NCBI GenBank assembly: GCA_964519245.1
Contig: CAZFLK010000011.1
Coordinates: 1 to 64,000, forward strand
Source of the DNA: JAYPEY01 sp964519245
GTDB lineage: Bacteria > Verrucomicrobiota > Verrucomicrobiia > Limisphaerales > JAYPEY01
Direction: 5' to 3'
DNA length: 64,000 nucleotides
The notes beneath the pieces are model-generated. The model saw only the letters and a program-made list of their open reading frames with translations, did no database searches and was not told where the DNA came from. Each line of letters opens with the position of its first letter. Position 1 is the first letter of the stretch. This document shows, piece by piece, positions 8,574 through 20,467 of this stretch. The position numbers and the translations under genes were made by a program.

Positions 8574-9122
8574 ATGAAGAAGATCGTGAAGCGATGCTTG
8601 CCGCTCCTGTTGGCGCTGTTCTCCGCCATGACGGCAGTCGCGGCGCCGGAGGAGGAGCGACCCAACATCGTGCTGATCATGGTCGACGACATGGGCTTTT
8701 CCGACCTGGGTTTCATGGGCGGCGAGATCGAGACGCCGAACCTGGACCGGCTCGCCTCGGAGGGCGTCCGGTTCTCGCGGTTCTACAATGGCTCGCGCTG
8801 TTGCCCGACCCGGGCGAGCCTGATGGCCGGCCTGAATCCGCACCTGACGGGCATCGGCCACATGACCAATCCGCCGCCGCCGAAGCAAGGCGCGCACGAC
8901 GCGGGGGACGGTTTCCCAAACTATCGCGGCAAGTGCAAGGATGGCTGGGATGTTGTCCGCCGACGCCGGCACGAGAGGCAGATCAAGCTGGGGCTGATGG
9001 ACCCGAGATGGAAGCTGTCGCCGCGCCCGGACGATGTGCCGGAATGGTCCTCGCTCGACCAGAAGAAGCGGGAGGACAAGTTCTACCCCAAGCCTTTCCG
9101 TAAGAATTTCTTGAAGCCGTGA
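8574..9122 (+). pseudogene. Decayed arylsulfatase: internally deleted and C-terminally truncated
   Basis: The 182-residue product starts like a normal secreted S1-type sulfatase: signal peptide, NIVLIMVDDMGFSDLGF metal-binding region, and GSRCCPTRASLMAGL with the formylglycine-forming Cys at residue 76. After GIGHMTN it jumps to NYRGKCKDGWDVVRRRRHER, which in the intact sulfatase at 16859 is found roughly 130-150 residues further on (KYRGRYLKGWDVLRQEKFER). It then follows that protein through the WSSLDQKKRED region and stops, lacking the C-terminal half. The remaining protein lacks most metal and substrate residues, so sulfatase activity is very unlikely. The frame is still open, meaning the loss was in-frame or recent. 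Confidence 0.8.
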
Positions 9123-9165
9123 AGCGCGCTTTCGAATTGCTTGAACCGAAGAAGCATAGACAAAC

Positions 9166-12570
<3,405 letters not shown>

Positions 12571-12578
12571 ATCGAATC

Positions 12579-15500
12579 ATGATAGTTTCCCGTAGTCTTC
12601 TGCGGCGGGGCGCTCTCGCGGCGGTGGCGTTGGCCTGGTCGGCCGGCGCGCTGCTCGCCGCCTCGCGTCCCGATATCGTTGTGTTTCTGTCGGACGACCA
12701 CACCTGGCGGGATTCGTCGGTCTATGGCTCGGCCGAGATTGAAACGCCTCATATGGCTCGCCTCGCCGAGGCGGGCATGACCTTCGAACAGGCCTTTGTT
12801 GCGTCGCCATCTTGCGCGCCCAGCCGGGCCGCGCTCTTGACCGGACTCTATCCTGCCAGGAATGGGGCCGAGCCGAATCATTCCCGTCCAAACGCGGACA
12901 TCCGCAAGCTGCCCGCCTATCTGCAGGAACTGGGGTATGAGGTGGCATCCTTTGGCAAGGTGGGGCATTACGCCCAGACGCCGGAATACGGTTTCGACGT
13001 CGCAAAACACTATGGCTACCACGAGGACATTGCCGTTCCCCGGGCGCTTGAATGGTTGCAGCAGCGAGAGGGCAAACGGCCGCTCTGCCTCTTTGTCGGG
13101 TCGAATTGGCCTCACGTTCCCTGGCCGAAGAAGTCGGAATTCGATCCGGACAAGCTGCGGGTTCCGCCCACCCACGTGGATAATCCCACGACGCGGCAAT
13201 GGCGCGCCCGCTATCTTGCCGCGGTCCGGAAGATGGATGACGAACTGGGGCAGGTCTACGATCTCGCCCGGGAGAAGCTCGGCGAGGATGTCTTCTTCCT
13301 GCACACCAGCGATCACGGCGCCCAGTGGCCCTTCGGCAAGTGGAACCTCTATGAGGACGGCATTCGCACGCCGCTCATCGTGAGCTGGCCCGGCCGGATC
13401 CAGCCGGGAGCGCGCAGCGATGCGATGGTGTCGTGGATCGATATTCTGCCCACCCTGGTGGAGGCGGCCGGCGGAAAGGCCCCGGGGAGAATCGACGGAC
13501 GCTCCTTCCTGCCCGTGCTGCGGGGGGAGCGCGGGACTCATCGCGACGTGGTTTTGACCACTCATTCCGGCGACGGCAGTTTCAACGTCTTTCCGATCCG
13601 CGCGGCCCGCACCGCCGATGGTTGGAAATACATCCGCAACCTGCGGTCCGAACTGCGCTTCAACAGCCATGTCACCAAGAACACCGGCGACAGCGGCTAT
13701 TGGCAAAGCTGGCTGGAATCGGCCGTGGATTCCCCGGCGGCCCGCGAAAATGTGCGGCGTTACCAACAACGGCCGGCGGAGGAGCTCTACCGCGTTTCGA
13801 ACGATCCTTGGGAACGGGACAATCTCATCGGTGAACCGGCCCAGAGCCAGCGTGTCGCCCAATTGCGCGAGCGGGTTGACGATTGGATGAGCGAGACCGG
13901 CGATCTCCGCGCGATTTATGGCGAACCGGTCAAAGTCGCGGAACGCGGCAAACCCAATATCGTCACGGTGTTCATCGACGACATGGGCTGGTCGGACCTG
14001 TCCTGTTTCGGCGGCGATGTGGTCCAGACCGAGAACATTGATCGGTTGGCTTCGGAGGGGCTTCGCTTCTCCCAGTTCTACGTCAATTCACCGATCTGTT
14101 CACCGTCGCGGGTTGCGCTGACGACCGGGCAATACCCGCAGCGTTGGCGGATCACTTCCTTCCTGAACAACCGCCGGAACAACGAGGAGCGCGGCATGGC
14201 CCAATGGCTCGATCCATCCGCTCCCGTGCTGGCCCGTGAACTGCATCGGCAGGGCTATGCGACCGGGCACTTCGGGAAGTGGCACATGGGGGGGCAGCGC
14301 GATGTCGCCAATGCGCCGCCGCCCGCCGATTACGGATTCGATCGCAGCCTGGTCAACTTCGAGGGCATGGGCGCCAAGCTGTTGCCGCTCACGCTCACAC
14401 CAAAGTCGAAGAAACCGGGGCGCATCTGGGAGAAGGCGGTGAATCTCGGCGAACCGGTGACCTGGATGCAGCGCTCTGAAATCACCGGAGGTTTTGTTGC
14501 GGCCGCGTTGGAGTTTGTCGACCAGGCCCAGGCGACGGGGCAGCCCTTTTTCGTCAATATCTGGCCCGACGACGTTCATTCGCCCTTCTTCCCGCCGGTC
14601 GATCGTTGGGGCGACGGCGGCAAACGCGCGCTGTATCACGCGGCGCTCGACGCCATGGACGAGCAGTTGGGTCTGCTGTTTGATCGTATCCGCAACGACG
14701 ACCACTTGCGCAACAACACGCTCATCCTCGTCTGCTCCGACAATGGGCACGAACCCGGCGCCGGCACGAGCGATCCCTTGCGCGGCGCGAAGACCTGGCT
14801 CTATGAGGGCGGCATCCGGTCGCCGTTGATCGTCTGGGGACCGGGTTTCCTTGTTGATGGCGCCGCCGGTCGGACCAATGACTCCGCGGTGTTCAGCGCG
14901 GTCGACGTCAATCGCTCGCTCTATGCCCTTACCGGGACGCCGTTGCCGGAAGGACACACGCTCGACGGCGAGAACGTTCTCGCCGCCATGCTCGGAAAAT
15001 CGAAGGTCGGCCGGCGTTCACCCATCTTCTTCCGTCGGCCGCCTGATCGGCCGGGGAATGATCCGAAATGGGGCGGGGGCGACAACCCGGATCTGGCAGT
15101 GCGCGACGGAGATTGGAAGTTTCTCGTCAACTACGACGGCAGCGATGCCCAGCTCTACAATCTGCGCGCGGATATGGGCGAGGCTGAAAACCTGGCCGGC
15201 AGACATCCGAAGGTCGCCGCCCGTCTCCGCAAGGCCTTGTTCGCCTGGAACGCGACGCTTCCGGAGGATGCCGGGGATCCCGCGCATGCCCTTGAAACGA
15301 AGCCTGCCTCAGCGCCCCTTCCGTCGAACCAGTTTGTCAATCCGATCGCCGAAGGCGCCGACCCCTGGGTGGTTCGTGACCCGAATGCGGACCGTTATCT
15401 CTGGTGCTTCTCCGAGGGTAATCGCGCCATTGCCATTCATGCCGGCCAACGGCTCACCTCGCTGGGCGAGAAGCGCATCGTCTGGACGGCGCCTGACAGA

Positions 15501-16862
15501 GGCCCGTTCTCCCGCGAAGTCTGGGCGCCCGAGTTGCATTTCCTGGACGGCAAATGGCACATCTACTTCGCCGCGTCGGACGGGAAGAACGCAAACCACC
15601 TGGCCTACGCGTTGGTATCCCGAACCGCCGATCCCTTGGGCGCCTACGACCTTCACGGTCCGTTCGAGACCGGCGACCGGGCGGGCGAGCCGATCTGGGC
15701 GATCGACATGACCGTGCTGGAGCACGAGGGCAAGCGCTATGCCCTCTGGTCCGGTTGGGACGAACCCGGCAGCGACCGGCAGTTTCTGTACGCGGCGGCG
15801 ATGACGTCGCCGACCGAGATTGTCCCGCCGCGGGTGAGGATCTGCGCCAACGATGATTTTCCGTGGGAGTTTACCCTGAATGCCCGCAAGGGCAGGGGCC
15901 TCAACGAGGGACCCCAGGTTCTGAAGACGGAACGCCGCACGTTTGTCACTTTTTCCTGCGGCGCGTCCTGGAAACCCACCTACAAGCTGGGCCGGCTCGA
16001 GTTGACGGGCCGCGATCCGCTCGATCCCAATGCCTGGGTGAAGCACAACCGGCCGGTCTTCACCTCCACGGACCGGACCTTCGGCGTGGGGCATTCCTGT
16101 TTTGTTCCCTCGCCCGACGGATCCCAGCTTTGGCACGTGTATCACGCCAAGCGCGACCGGGACGATGGCTGGCGGCGCGGCGTCTTCGTGCAACCGATGG
16201 AGATAGGTAAGAACGGGTTTCCCCGCTTCTTCCGGCCCGTGGCTCCGGGCGCTCCCCTGGAGCGCCCCCGGGGTGAGGCGGCGTTGCCAAAAGGCGGGTT
16301 GCCGTTCGAGTCGTCGTTGACCGAGGCTTCGGCGGCGGAATGGAGCCTCTACGGCCACCACCAACGGATCGCCTTCTCCAATGAAGGGCTGCACCTGGGG
16401 CGCGCCTCGGGCGATCCCATCAACGACTATCGCTCCGGCGAGAAGGTCATGTTCGACCGGGCGACGCCGGACAATCTGCGCATCGAAGTGGCAATGGAGT
16501 TTCGCGACGGCGCGGCGAGCCGGGACGCGGGCATTGTCTTTCGCGCCACGGGGGCGGCCGTCGGTTATGACGCGCAGCGCGGTTACTTCGTCGGGCTCAT
16601 CCCACGAACGAGCCTGCTCGTGATCGGACGGACGGACGGACGGAGTTGGGCGGAGTTGGCCCGCGCCAAGACCGCGATCGATCCGGCGAAACCCCAACGC
16701 CTCGCCGTCGAGGTGGAAGGCGATCGCTTCACGGCCTTTCACAATGGGAATCAGCTCCTGGTCGCGGAAGACCCAACCTACACCCGCGGCCGCGTCGGCC
16801 TGCGGGTGGTCAATACGCACGCGGTGTTCCGGGAGTTCCTGATCAGCCAATCCGACAAATGA
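12579..16862 (+). CDS. Secreted sulfatase-sulfatase-GH43-ConA-like four-domain protein
   Basis: A 1,427-residue protein with a signal peptide (MIVSRSLLRRGALAAVALAW). Sulfatase 1 spans about 30-450 (RPDIVVFLSDDHTW, Cys79 in SCAPSRAALLTG, SDHGAQWPFGKWNLY). Sulfatase 2 spans about 458-905 (NIVTVFIDDMGWSDLSCFGG, Cys507 in ICSPSRVALTTGQYP, GHFGKWHMGG, CSDNGHEPG). A GH43 propeller spans about 915-1225 (GADPWVVRDP with Asp928, WAIDMTVL with Asp1043, LNEGP with Glu1110, SCFVPSPDG). A ConA-like/DUF1080-type beta-sandwich covers about 1240-1425 (IEVAMEFRDGAASRDAGIVF, LAVEVEGDRFTAFHNGNQ). Both Cys are in the CxPSR context that is converted to formylglycine. A TTG at 12567 opens the frame, but the ATG at 12579 starts the signal peptide. 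The end overlaps the next start (ATGA). Confidence 0.88.
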   Translation: MIVSRSLLRRGALAAVALAWSAGALLAASRPDIVVFLSDDHTWRDSSVYGSAEIETPHMARLAEAGMTFEQAFVASPSCAPSRAALLTGLYPARNGAEPNHSRPNADIRKLPAYLQELGYEVASFGKVGHYAQTPEYGFDVAKHYGYHEDIAVPRALEWLQQREGKRPLCLFVGSNWPHVPWPKKSEFDPDKLRVPPTHVDNPTTRQWRARYLAAVRKMDDELGQVYDLAREKLGEDVFFLHTSDHGAQWPFGKWNLYEDGIRTPLIVSWPGRIQPGARSDAMVSWIDILPTLVEAAGGKAPGRIDGRSFLPVLRGERGTHRDVVLTTHSGDGSFNVFPIRAARTADGWKYIRNLRSELRFNSHVTKNTGDSGYWQSWLESAVDSPAARENVRRYQQRPAEELYRVSNDPWERDNLIGEPAQSQRVAQLRERVDDWMSETGDLRAIYGEPVKVAERGKPNIVTVFIDDMGWSDLSCFGGDVVQTENIDRLASEGLRFSQFYVNSPICSPSRVALTTGQYPQRWRITSFLNNRRNNEERGMAQWLDPSAPVLARELHRQGYATGHFGKWHMGGQRDVANAPPPADYGFDRSLVNFEGMGAKLLPLTLTPKSKKPGRIWEKAVNLGEPVTWMQRSEITGGFVAAALEFVDQAQATGQPFFVNIWPDDVHSPFFPPVDRWGDGGKRALYHAALDAMDEQLGLLFDRIRNDDHLRNNTLILVCSDNGHEPGAGTSDPLRGAKTWLYEGGIRSPLIVWGPGFLVDGAAGRTNDSAVFSAVDVNRSLYALTGTPLPEGHTLDGENVLAAMLGKSKVGRRSPIFFRRPPDRPGNDPKWGGGDNPDLAVRDGDWKFLVNYDGSDAQLYNLRADMGEAENLAGRHPKVAARLRKALFAWNATLPEDAGDPAHALETKPASAPLPSNQFVNPIAEGADPWVVRDPNADRYLWCFSEGNRAIAIHAGQRLTSLGEKRIVWTAPDRGPFSREVWAPELHFLDGKWHIYFAASDGKNANHLAYALVSRTADPLGAYDLHGPFETGDRAGEPIWAIDMTVLEHEGKRYALWSGWDEPGSDRQFLYAAAMTSPTEIVPPRVRICANDDFPWEFTLNARKGRGLNEGPQVLKTERRTFVTFSCGASWKPTYKLGRLELTGRDPLDPNAWVKHNRPVFTSTDRTFGVGHSCFVPSPDGSQLWHVYHAKRDRDDGWRRGVFVQPMEIGKNGFPRFFRPVAPGAPLERPRGEAALPKGGLPFESSLTEASAAEWSLYGHHQRIAFSNEGLHLGRASGDPINDYRSGEKVMFDRATPDNLRIEVAMEFRDGAASRDAGIVFRATGAAVGYDAQRGYFVGLIPRTSLLVIGRTDGRSWAELARAKTAIDPAKPQRLAVEVEGDRFTAFHNGNQLLVAEDPTYTRGRVGLRVVNTHAVFREFLISQSDK

Positions 16863-19012
16863 GATATCGACTCCTGACTTTGGCCCTCGTTGTCGTCGTT
16901 TCGATCGCGCCGATTGCGGTCGAGGCCGCGCCTGACCGTCCAAACATCGTCGTCATTCTCGTCGACGATCTTGGCTACTCGGATCTCGGTTGCTACGGCG
17001 GGGAGATCGAGACGCCGCATCTCGACGCCCTGGCGAACAACGGCGTTCGCTTCACCCAGTTCTATAATACGTCGCGTTGCTGTCCTTCCCGAGCCAGCCT
17101 CCTCACCGGGCTTTATCAACACCAGGCGGGCATTGGCCACATGGTTTATGGGGACTGGGGGACCGGCTACCGCTCGAACCTGGTCGAATCGGTCGCGACT
17201 TTCGGCGACGCGTTGGGCAACGCGGGCTACCAGACCATGATGTCCGGAAAGTGGCACGTCGGCCACACCGACCCCAAGGCCCGGCCGGAGTTGCACGGCT
17301 TCGAGCGCTTCACCGGGATCTATGCCCACGTGGACAGCTATTGGAAGGTGCTCAAGAACTGCGACATCTATCGGGATCAGGCGCTCTTCATCCCGGCCCA
17401 GGAGAACCCGACGAATCCCTACCGGCCGGACGAGGATTTCTATACCACCGACCTCTTTACGGACGTTTCGATGGATTATGTCGACCAGGCGTTGAAGGAT
17501 CCTTCACGCCCCTTTCTGCTCTATCTCTGCCACAACGCGCCGCACTTCCCCCTGGAAACCCCGGACGATCTCATCGGGAAATACCGGGGGCGTTACCTGA
17601 AAGGCTGGGATGTCCTTCGGCAGGAGAAGTTTGAGCGGATGAAGGCGATGGGGCTGCTTCCCGAAGGCCAGCGTCTGCCGGAAGTGCGGGGCTTCGAGAA
17701 CAAGCGCATCCCGGGGTTCTCCGGCACGGGCGTAAGCACGGAAGCGCTGCCTTCCTGGGATTCCCTCAGTGAGGAGGATCAACGCGAACTCGATTTCCGA
17801 CGGGCCATGTATGCGGGGCAGGTCGACAGCCTGGACCAGAATATCGGCCGGTTGGTCGATCATTTGAAGAAACGGGGCGTCCTCGACAACACTCTCATTC
17901 TATTCCTCTCGGACAACGGTTGCTCGGGGGAGTTGGGACTTTTCGGGATGAACTGGGAGACGCATCGCTCGGACAACTACCCGACCTGGAAGCGGAAGAG
18001 CGGTTGGTCGATTTCCCAGGGGCAATGCTGGGCCGCCTATTCGAATACCCCGTTCCGGAAGTACAAGAAGTTCACCCACGAGGGCGGGATCGCCACGCCC
18101 CTGATCGCCCACTGGCCTGCGGGCATCAAGAGCCCCGGTCGAATCGAATCGCGGCCAGTGGGCCACCTCATCGACGTCATGCCGACGTTGCTGGAGGCGG
18201 CGGGCGCGAACTATCCGGAACGGCGCCAAGGCCACGTTATCCCGCCGATGGAAGGCGTCAGCATGCTGCCCTTCATCCGCAAGGCGGATACGCCGGCATC
18301 TGCGCCGAGGGCGATCTACTGGCAGCACGAGACCCATGGCGCGATTCGTGAGGGCGATTGGAAACTGGTGACCGACAACGACCGCGACGCCGGAAGCTGG
18401 GAACTCTACGACCTGAGCCGCGATCGCAGCGAGAGCGTCAACCTGGTCGCGCGCCAATCGGCGAAGGCGGCGGAACTGCATCGCAAGTGGACGGCCTGGG
18501 CGAAGCGGGTGAACGCGCTTCCCTTTCCCGAGGACCGGCCTGCCGGGCGTCAAAAGAAGCCCGGCGCCCGGGTCTTGAAGGTCGATGGGGTGACGATCAA
18601 GGCGTCGCACGCCTATTCCCGGGATTCGCTCAAGGCGGTCCTGACCGATCGCGCGCCGGCGGCCGGTTCCGGGGACAAGTCGAACCCCAAACACACCTTC
18701 TGGCCGCGCAAGGGCACGAAGGAGACAATGACCCTGGAATTCGGGGAAGCGCGCAGGCTTCGGGGCGCGAAGGTCTTCTGGTTCGACGACACCGGCCGCG
18801 GCGGTTGCCGCGTTCCCGAATCCTGGAGCCTGGAATACCACGATGGCAAGCAGTGGCGGCCGGTGAAAGCCGCCGGATCCTACACAACTCTAAAGGACAC
18901 CTTCAACGAGGTCGGCTTCGAGCCTGTGGAGGCCTCGGCGTTGCGGATGAAGCTGAAGTTGAAAAAGAACTTCTCCGCGGGCGTATTGCGCTGGATCCCG
19001 GAATTTGATTGA
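16859..19012 (+). CDS. Secreted arylsulfatase with C-terminal discoidin-like domain
   Basis: A 717-residue protein with a signal peptide (MRYRLLTLALVVVVSIAPIA). The S1-type sulfatase domain spans about 25-560: NIVVILVDDLGYSDLGCYGG (metal ligands), Cys74 in RCCPSRASLLTG, MMSGKWHVGH, LFLSDNGCSGELG, and THEGGIATPLIAHWPAG. The C-terminal 150 residues carry HTFWPRKGTKETMTLEF and VFWFDDTGRGGCRVPESWSL, a module also seen at the ends of GH127-like arabinofuranosidases, probably carbohydrate-binding. The ATG overlaps the stop of the upstream gene, so the two are coupled. The earlier open frame from 16646 is antisense-free extension into the neighbour and is rejected as a start. Substrate sulfate ester not determinable. 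Confidence 0.9.
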   Translation: MRYRLLTLALVVVVSIAPIAVEAAPDRPNIVVILVDDLGYSDLGCYGGEIETPHLDALANNGVRFTQFYNTSRCCPSRASLLTGLYQHQAGIGHMVYGDWGTGYRSNLVESVATFGDALGNAGYQTMMSGKWHVGHTDPKARPELHGFERFTGIYAHVDSYWKVLKNCDIYRDQALFIPAQENPTNPYRPDEDFYTTDLFTDVSMDYVDQALKDPSRPFLLYLCHNAPHFPLETPDDLIGKYRGRYLKGWDVLRQEKFERMKAMGLLPEGQRLPEVRGFENKRIPGFSGTGVSTEALPSWDSLSEEDQRELDFRRAMYAGQVDSLDQNIGRLVDHLKKRGVLDNTLILFLSDNGCSGELGLFGMNWETHRSDNYPTWKRKSGWSISQGQCWAAYSNTPFRKYKKFTHEGGIATPLIAHWPAGIKSPGRIESRPVGHLIDVMPTLLEAAGANYPERRQGHVIPPMEGVSMLPFIRKADTPASAPRAIYWQHETHGAIREGDWKLVTDNDRDAGSWELYDLSRDRSESVNLVARQSAKAAELHRKWTAWAKRVNALPFPEDRPAGRQKKPGARVLKVDGVTIKASHAYSRDSLKAVLTDRAPAAGSGDKSNPKHTFWPRKGTKETMTLEFGEARRLRGAKVFWFDDTGRGGCRVPESWSLEYHDGKQWRPVKAAGSYTTLKDTFNEVGFEPVEASALRMKLKLKKNFSAGVLRWIPEFD

Positions 19013-19033
19013 ACGGGCGGAGGGAAGGAAGGC

Positions 19034-19480
19034 GTGAACATTACCGGTAGGCAGGGCGCCTCCGGAGCCGCGCCGGCCAGCGACCGGAAAAAGGGGTTTG
19101 AAGAGGCGATCAAGGCCCATCCCGGAATGAAGATCATCGCCTCCCAAAGCGGTGATTCTCGCCGCAGCGGCGGCAAAGAGGTCGCCGAGGCCCTGCTGAA
19201 GACGCACGGCGACAAGGTAACCGCCATTTGCGCTCACAATGATGACATGACTCTGGGCGCAATCCAGGCCAGCGAGGAAGCTGAAAAGAAACCCGGCTCG
19301 GAGATTCTGGTCGTCTTGATCGATGGCGTCAAAGGCGCTTTCGAGGCAATGGTGAAAGGGACATTGAACTGCAGCGTGGAATGCAGCCCCCTGCTCGGAC
19401 CGTTGGCCTTCGACGCTGTTGAGAAGGCCGTGGCGGGCGAAACCCTGCCCAAGAAGACCGCGGTGGATGACCAGGTCTAG
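19034..19480 (+). pseudogene. C-terminal remnant of a sugar ABC transporter substrate-binding protein
   Basis: The 148 residues match the second lobe of RbsB/YtfQ-type periplasmic binding proteins: ITGRQGASGAAPASDRKKGF, EAIKAHPGMKIIASQSGDS, CAHNDDMTLGAIQASEEA, VVLIDGVKGAFEAMVKGTL and LAFDAVEKAVAGE. A full member has around 320 residues; here the signal peptide and first lobe are missing, as is the usual last segment. It follows the sulfatase stop in the same frame after seven codons. No partner permease or ATPase is nearby. It cannot bind sugar as a normal two-lobed protein, so it is read as a fossil of an ABC uptake system, perhaps displaced by the SSS symporter. Confidence 0.78.
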
Positions 19481-19591
19481 ATCAATCGACGGCTGCGGAA
19501 GCCATTGAATCTCGCAAGTATTGAGCCTCGGCCTGCGGCCCTAGAGCCTCGAGCCAAACAACGCCTCCCGCGGAATCACGCCAGGTTTTCT

Positions 19592-19616
19592 CCTGGGCGC
19601 GAGCGCTGCGCCCAGG
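19592..19616. terminator. Strong GC-rich hairpin downstream of the polysaccharide cluster
   Basis: CCTGGGCGC and GCGCCCAGG pair perfectly over nine bases around a seven-base loop. It lies 112 bases after the last frame of the cluster. There is no U-run on the plus strand, so termination activity is only suggested by position and stem strength. Confidence 0.4.
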
Positions 19617-19877
19617 GCCGATCGATCCATGCCTCCACGACGGTCGAACCAACCGCAATCCGAGGACGGTCGACGTTGCCGCAGGCGCCGACCGGCCTCC
19701 GCGTGGATTGGGTTCAGGGCAAGTGGTTCTCGTTGGATGAATCGCCCGGAGGTTGGTGTGAACGAATGCCTCGGCCGCGCCTGAAATCCATCCCGGAACG
19801 TCGGAATAACGCCTTTGTAGACACGATGATGGTTGATTCAGAGCTTTTCACCGGAAATCTATATAGAGTGTATGTAT

Positions 19878-19907
19878 TATATAGCATACTATATGTTGTG
19901 CTATATA
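19878..19907. promoter_or_regulatory. AT-rich inverted repeat
   Basis: TATATAGCA and TGCTATATA are separated by 12 bases. The surrounding 50 bases are almost only A/T and contain further nested TATA-like palindromic pieces. It may be a regulator site or a DNA-bending element upstream of the giant gene. Confidence 0.4.
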
Positions 19908-20198
19908 GCATTCCGGCGATCGGAGTTTCGAAATGGGTAATCTTCATTACTCTCAGAACGTTGGTCCGCGATCCACCCGATCTGCCAGCCGCATGATAGC
20001 GCCTCGCAGAAATACAGGGTCGACGCAGTTCGATCGGAACGGCCGATGGCCCGCGTGCGATCGGGAAAACAACGAGAATAACGGTATTTTGAGCGCTTGA
20101 TGTGAATCTGATGGTGTCGGTTTGCTGCAATCAGCCAGCATGAACCAGCCTTGTATGCTCGGGAGGGCCGCAGTCTTGCCAGAAAGTCTTACAGCACA

Positions 20199-20211
20199 AT
20201 ATAGAGTGTAT
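20199..20211. repeat. 13-base direct repeat, second copy
   Basis: ATATAGAGTGTAT is identical to 19861-19873, 338 bases upstream. An exact 13-mer shared by two AT-rich spots in one spacer may mark a common protein-binding site; it may also be chance in low-complexity DNA. Confidence 0.35.
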
Positions 20212-20381
20212 CGTCTAAAATAAACACAACATATAGACATTAATTCTGAGTGAGTGGCGGATGGCGGTCACAAGTCGGTCCGGCGATGTTTTTTTGGTTC
20301 GGGTGAAATAAAATTAGAAAAAGTCTTGCATATGTTGTCGCAGACGCACCATTCTCCGCCTCGCTTTTGAAGATTAGATTC

Positions 20382-20467
20382 AGGGAGGGGCTGCCAAAGA
20401 TGCGGTGAACCCTTCCCCTGGCCCAGCAAAAGCGGGTGTCGGCATGCTTATGGCGAGTTCGCCATGA
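20382..20467 (+). promoter_or_regulatory. Leader with minimal upstream ORF and hairpin over the start codon
   Basis: A strong Shine-Dalgarno-like AGGGAGGGG at 20382-20390 is well spaced for ATG CGG TGA at 20400-20408, a one-sense-codon frame after the start. A second short frame (ATG at 20444) ends in a TGA that overlaps the giant gene's ATG as ATGA. ATGGCGA (20450-20456) and TCGCCAT (20459-20465) form an inverted repeat that includes that ATG. The giant gene itself has only a weak ribosome binding site. Translational control is possible but unproven. Confidence 0.4.

Larger units (their letters stand above)
19481..20463. other. Gene-free spacer upstream of the giant gene
   Basis: No frame here shows homology-like or compositional coding character. 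It holds a strong hairpin (19592-19616), an AT-rich palindromic patch (19855-19910), a repeated 13-mer (19861-19873 and 20199-20211), a run of seven Ts at 20289 followed by an AT-rich stretch to about 20335, and a leader with a possible minimal upstream reading frame. It is far more AT-rich in places than the flanking genes, and probably contains the promoter of the giant gene. Confidence 0.6.

Noticed and set aside
19505..19996. 163-codon plus frame in the spacer
   Set aside because: Mixed low-complexity composition that crosses a strong hairpin and an AT-rich palindromic patch; no conserved-looking segment.
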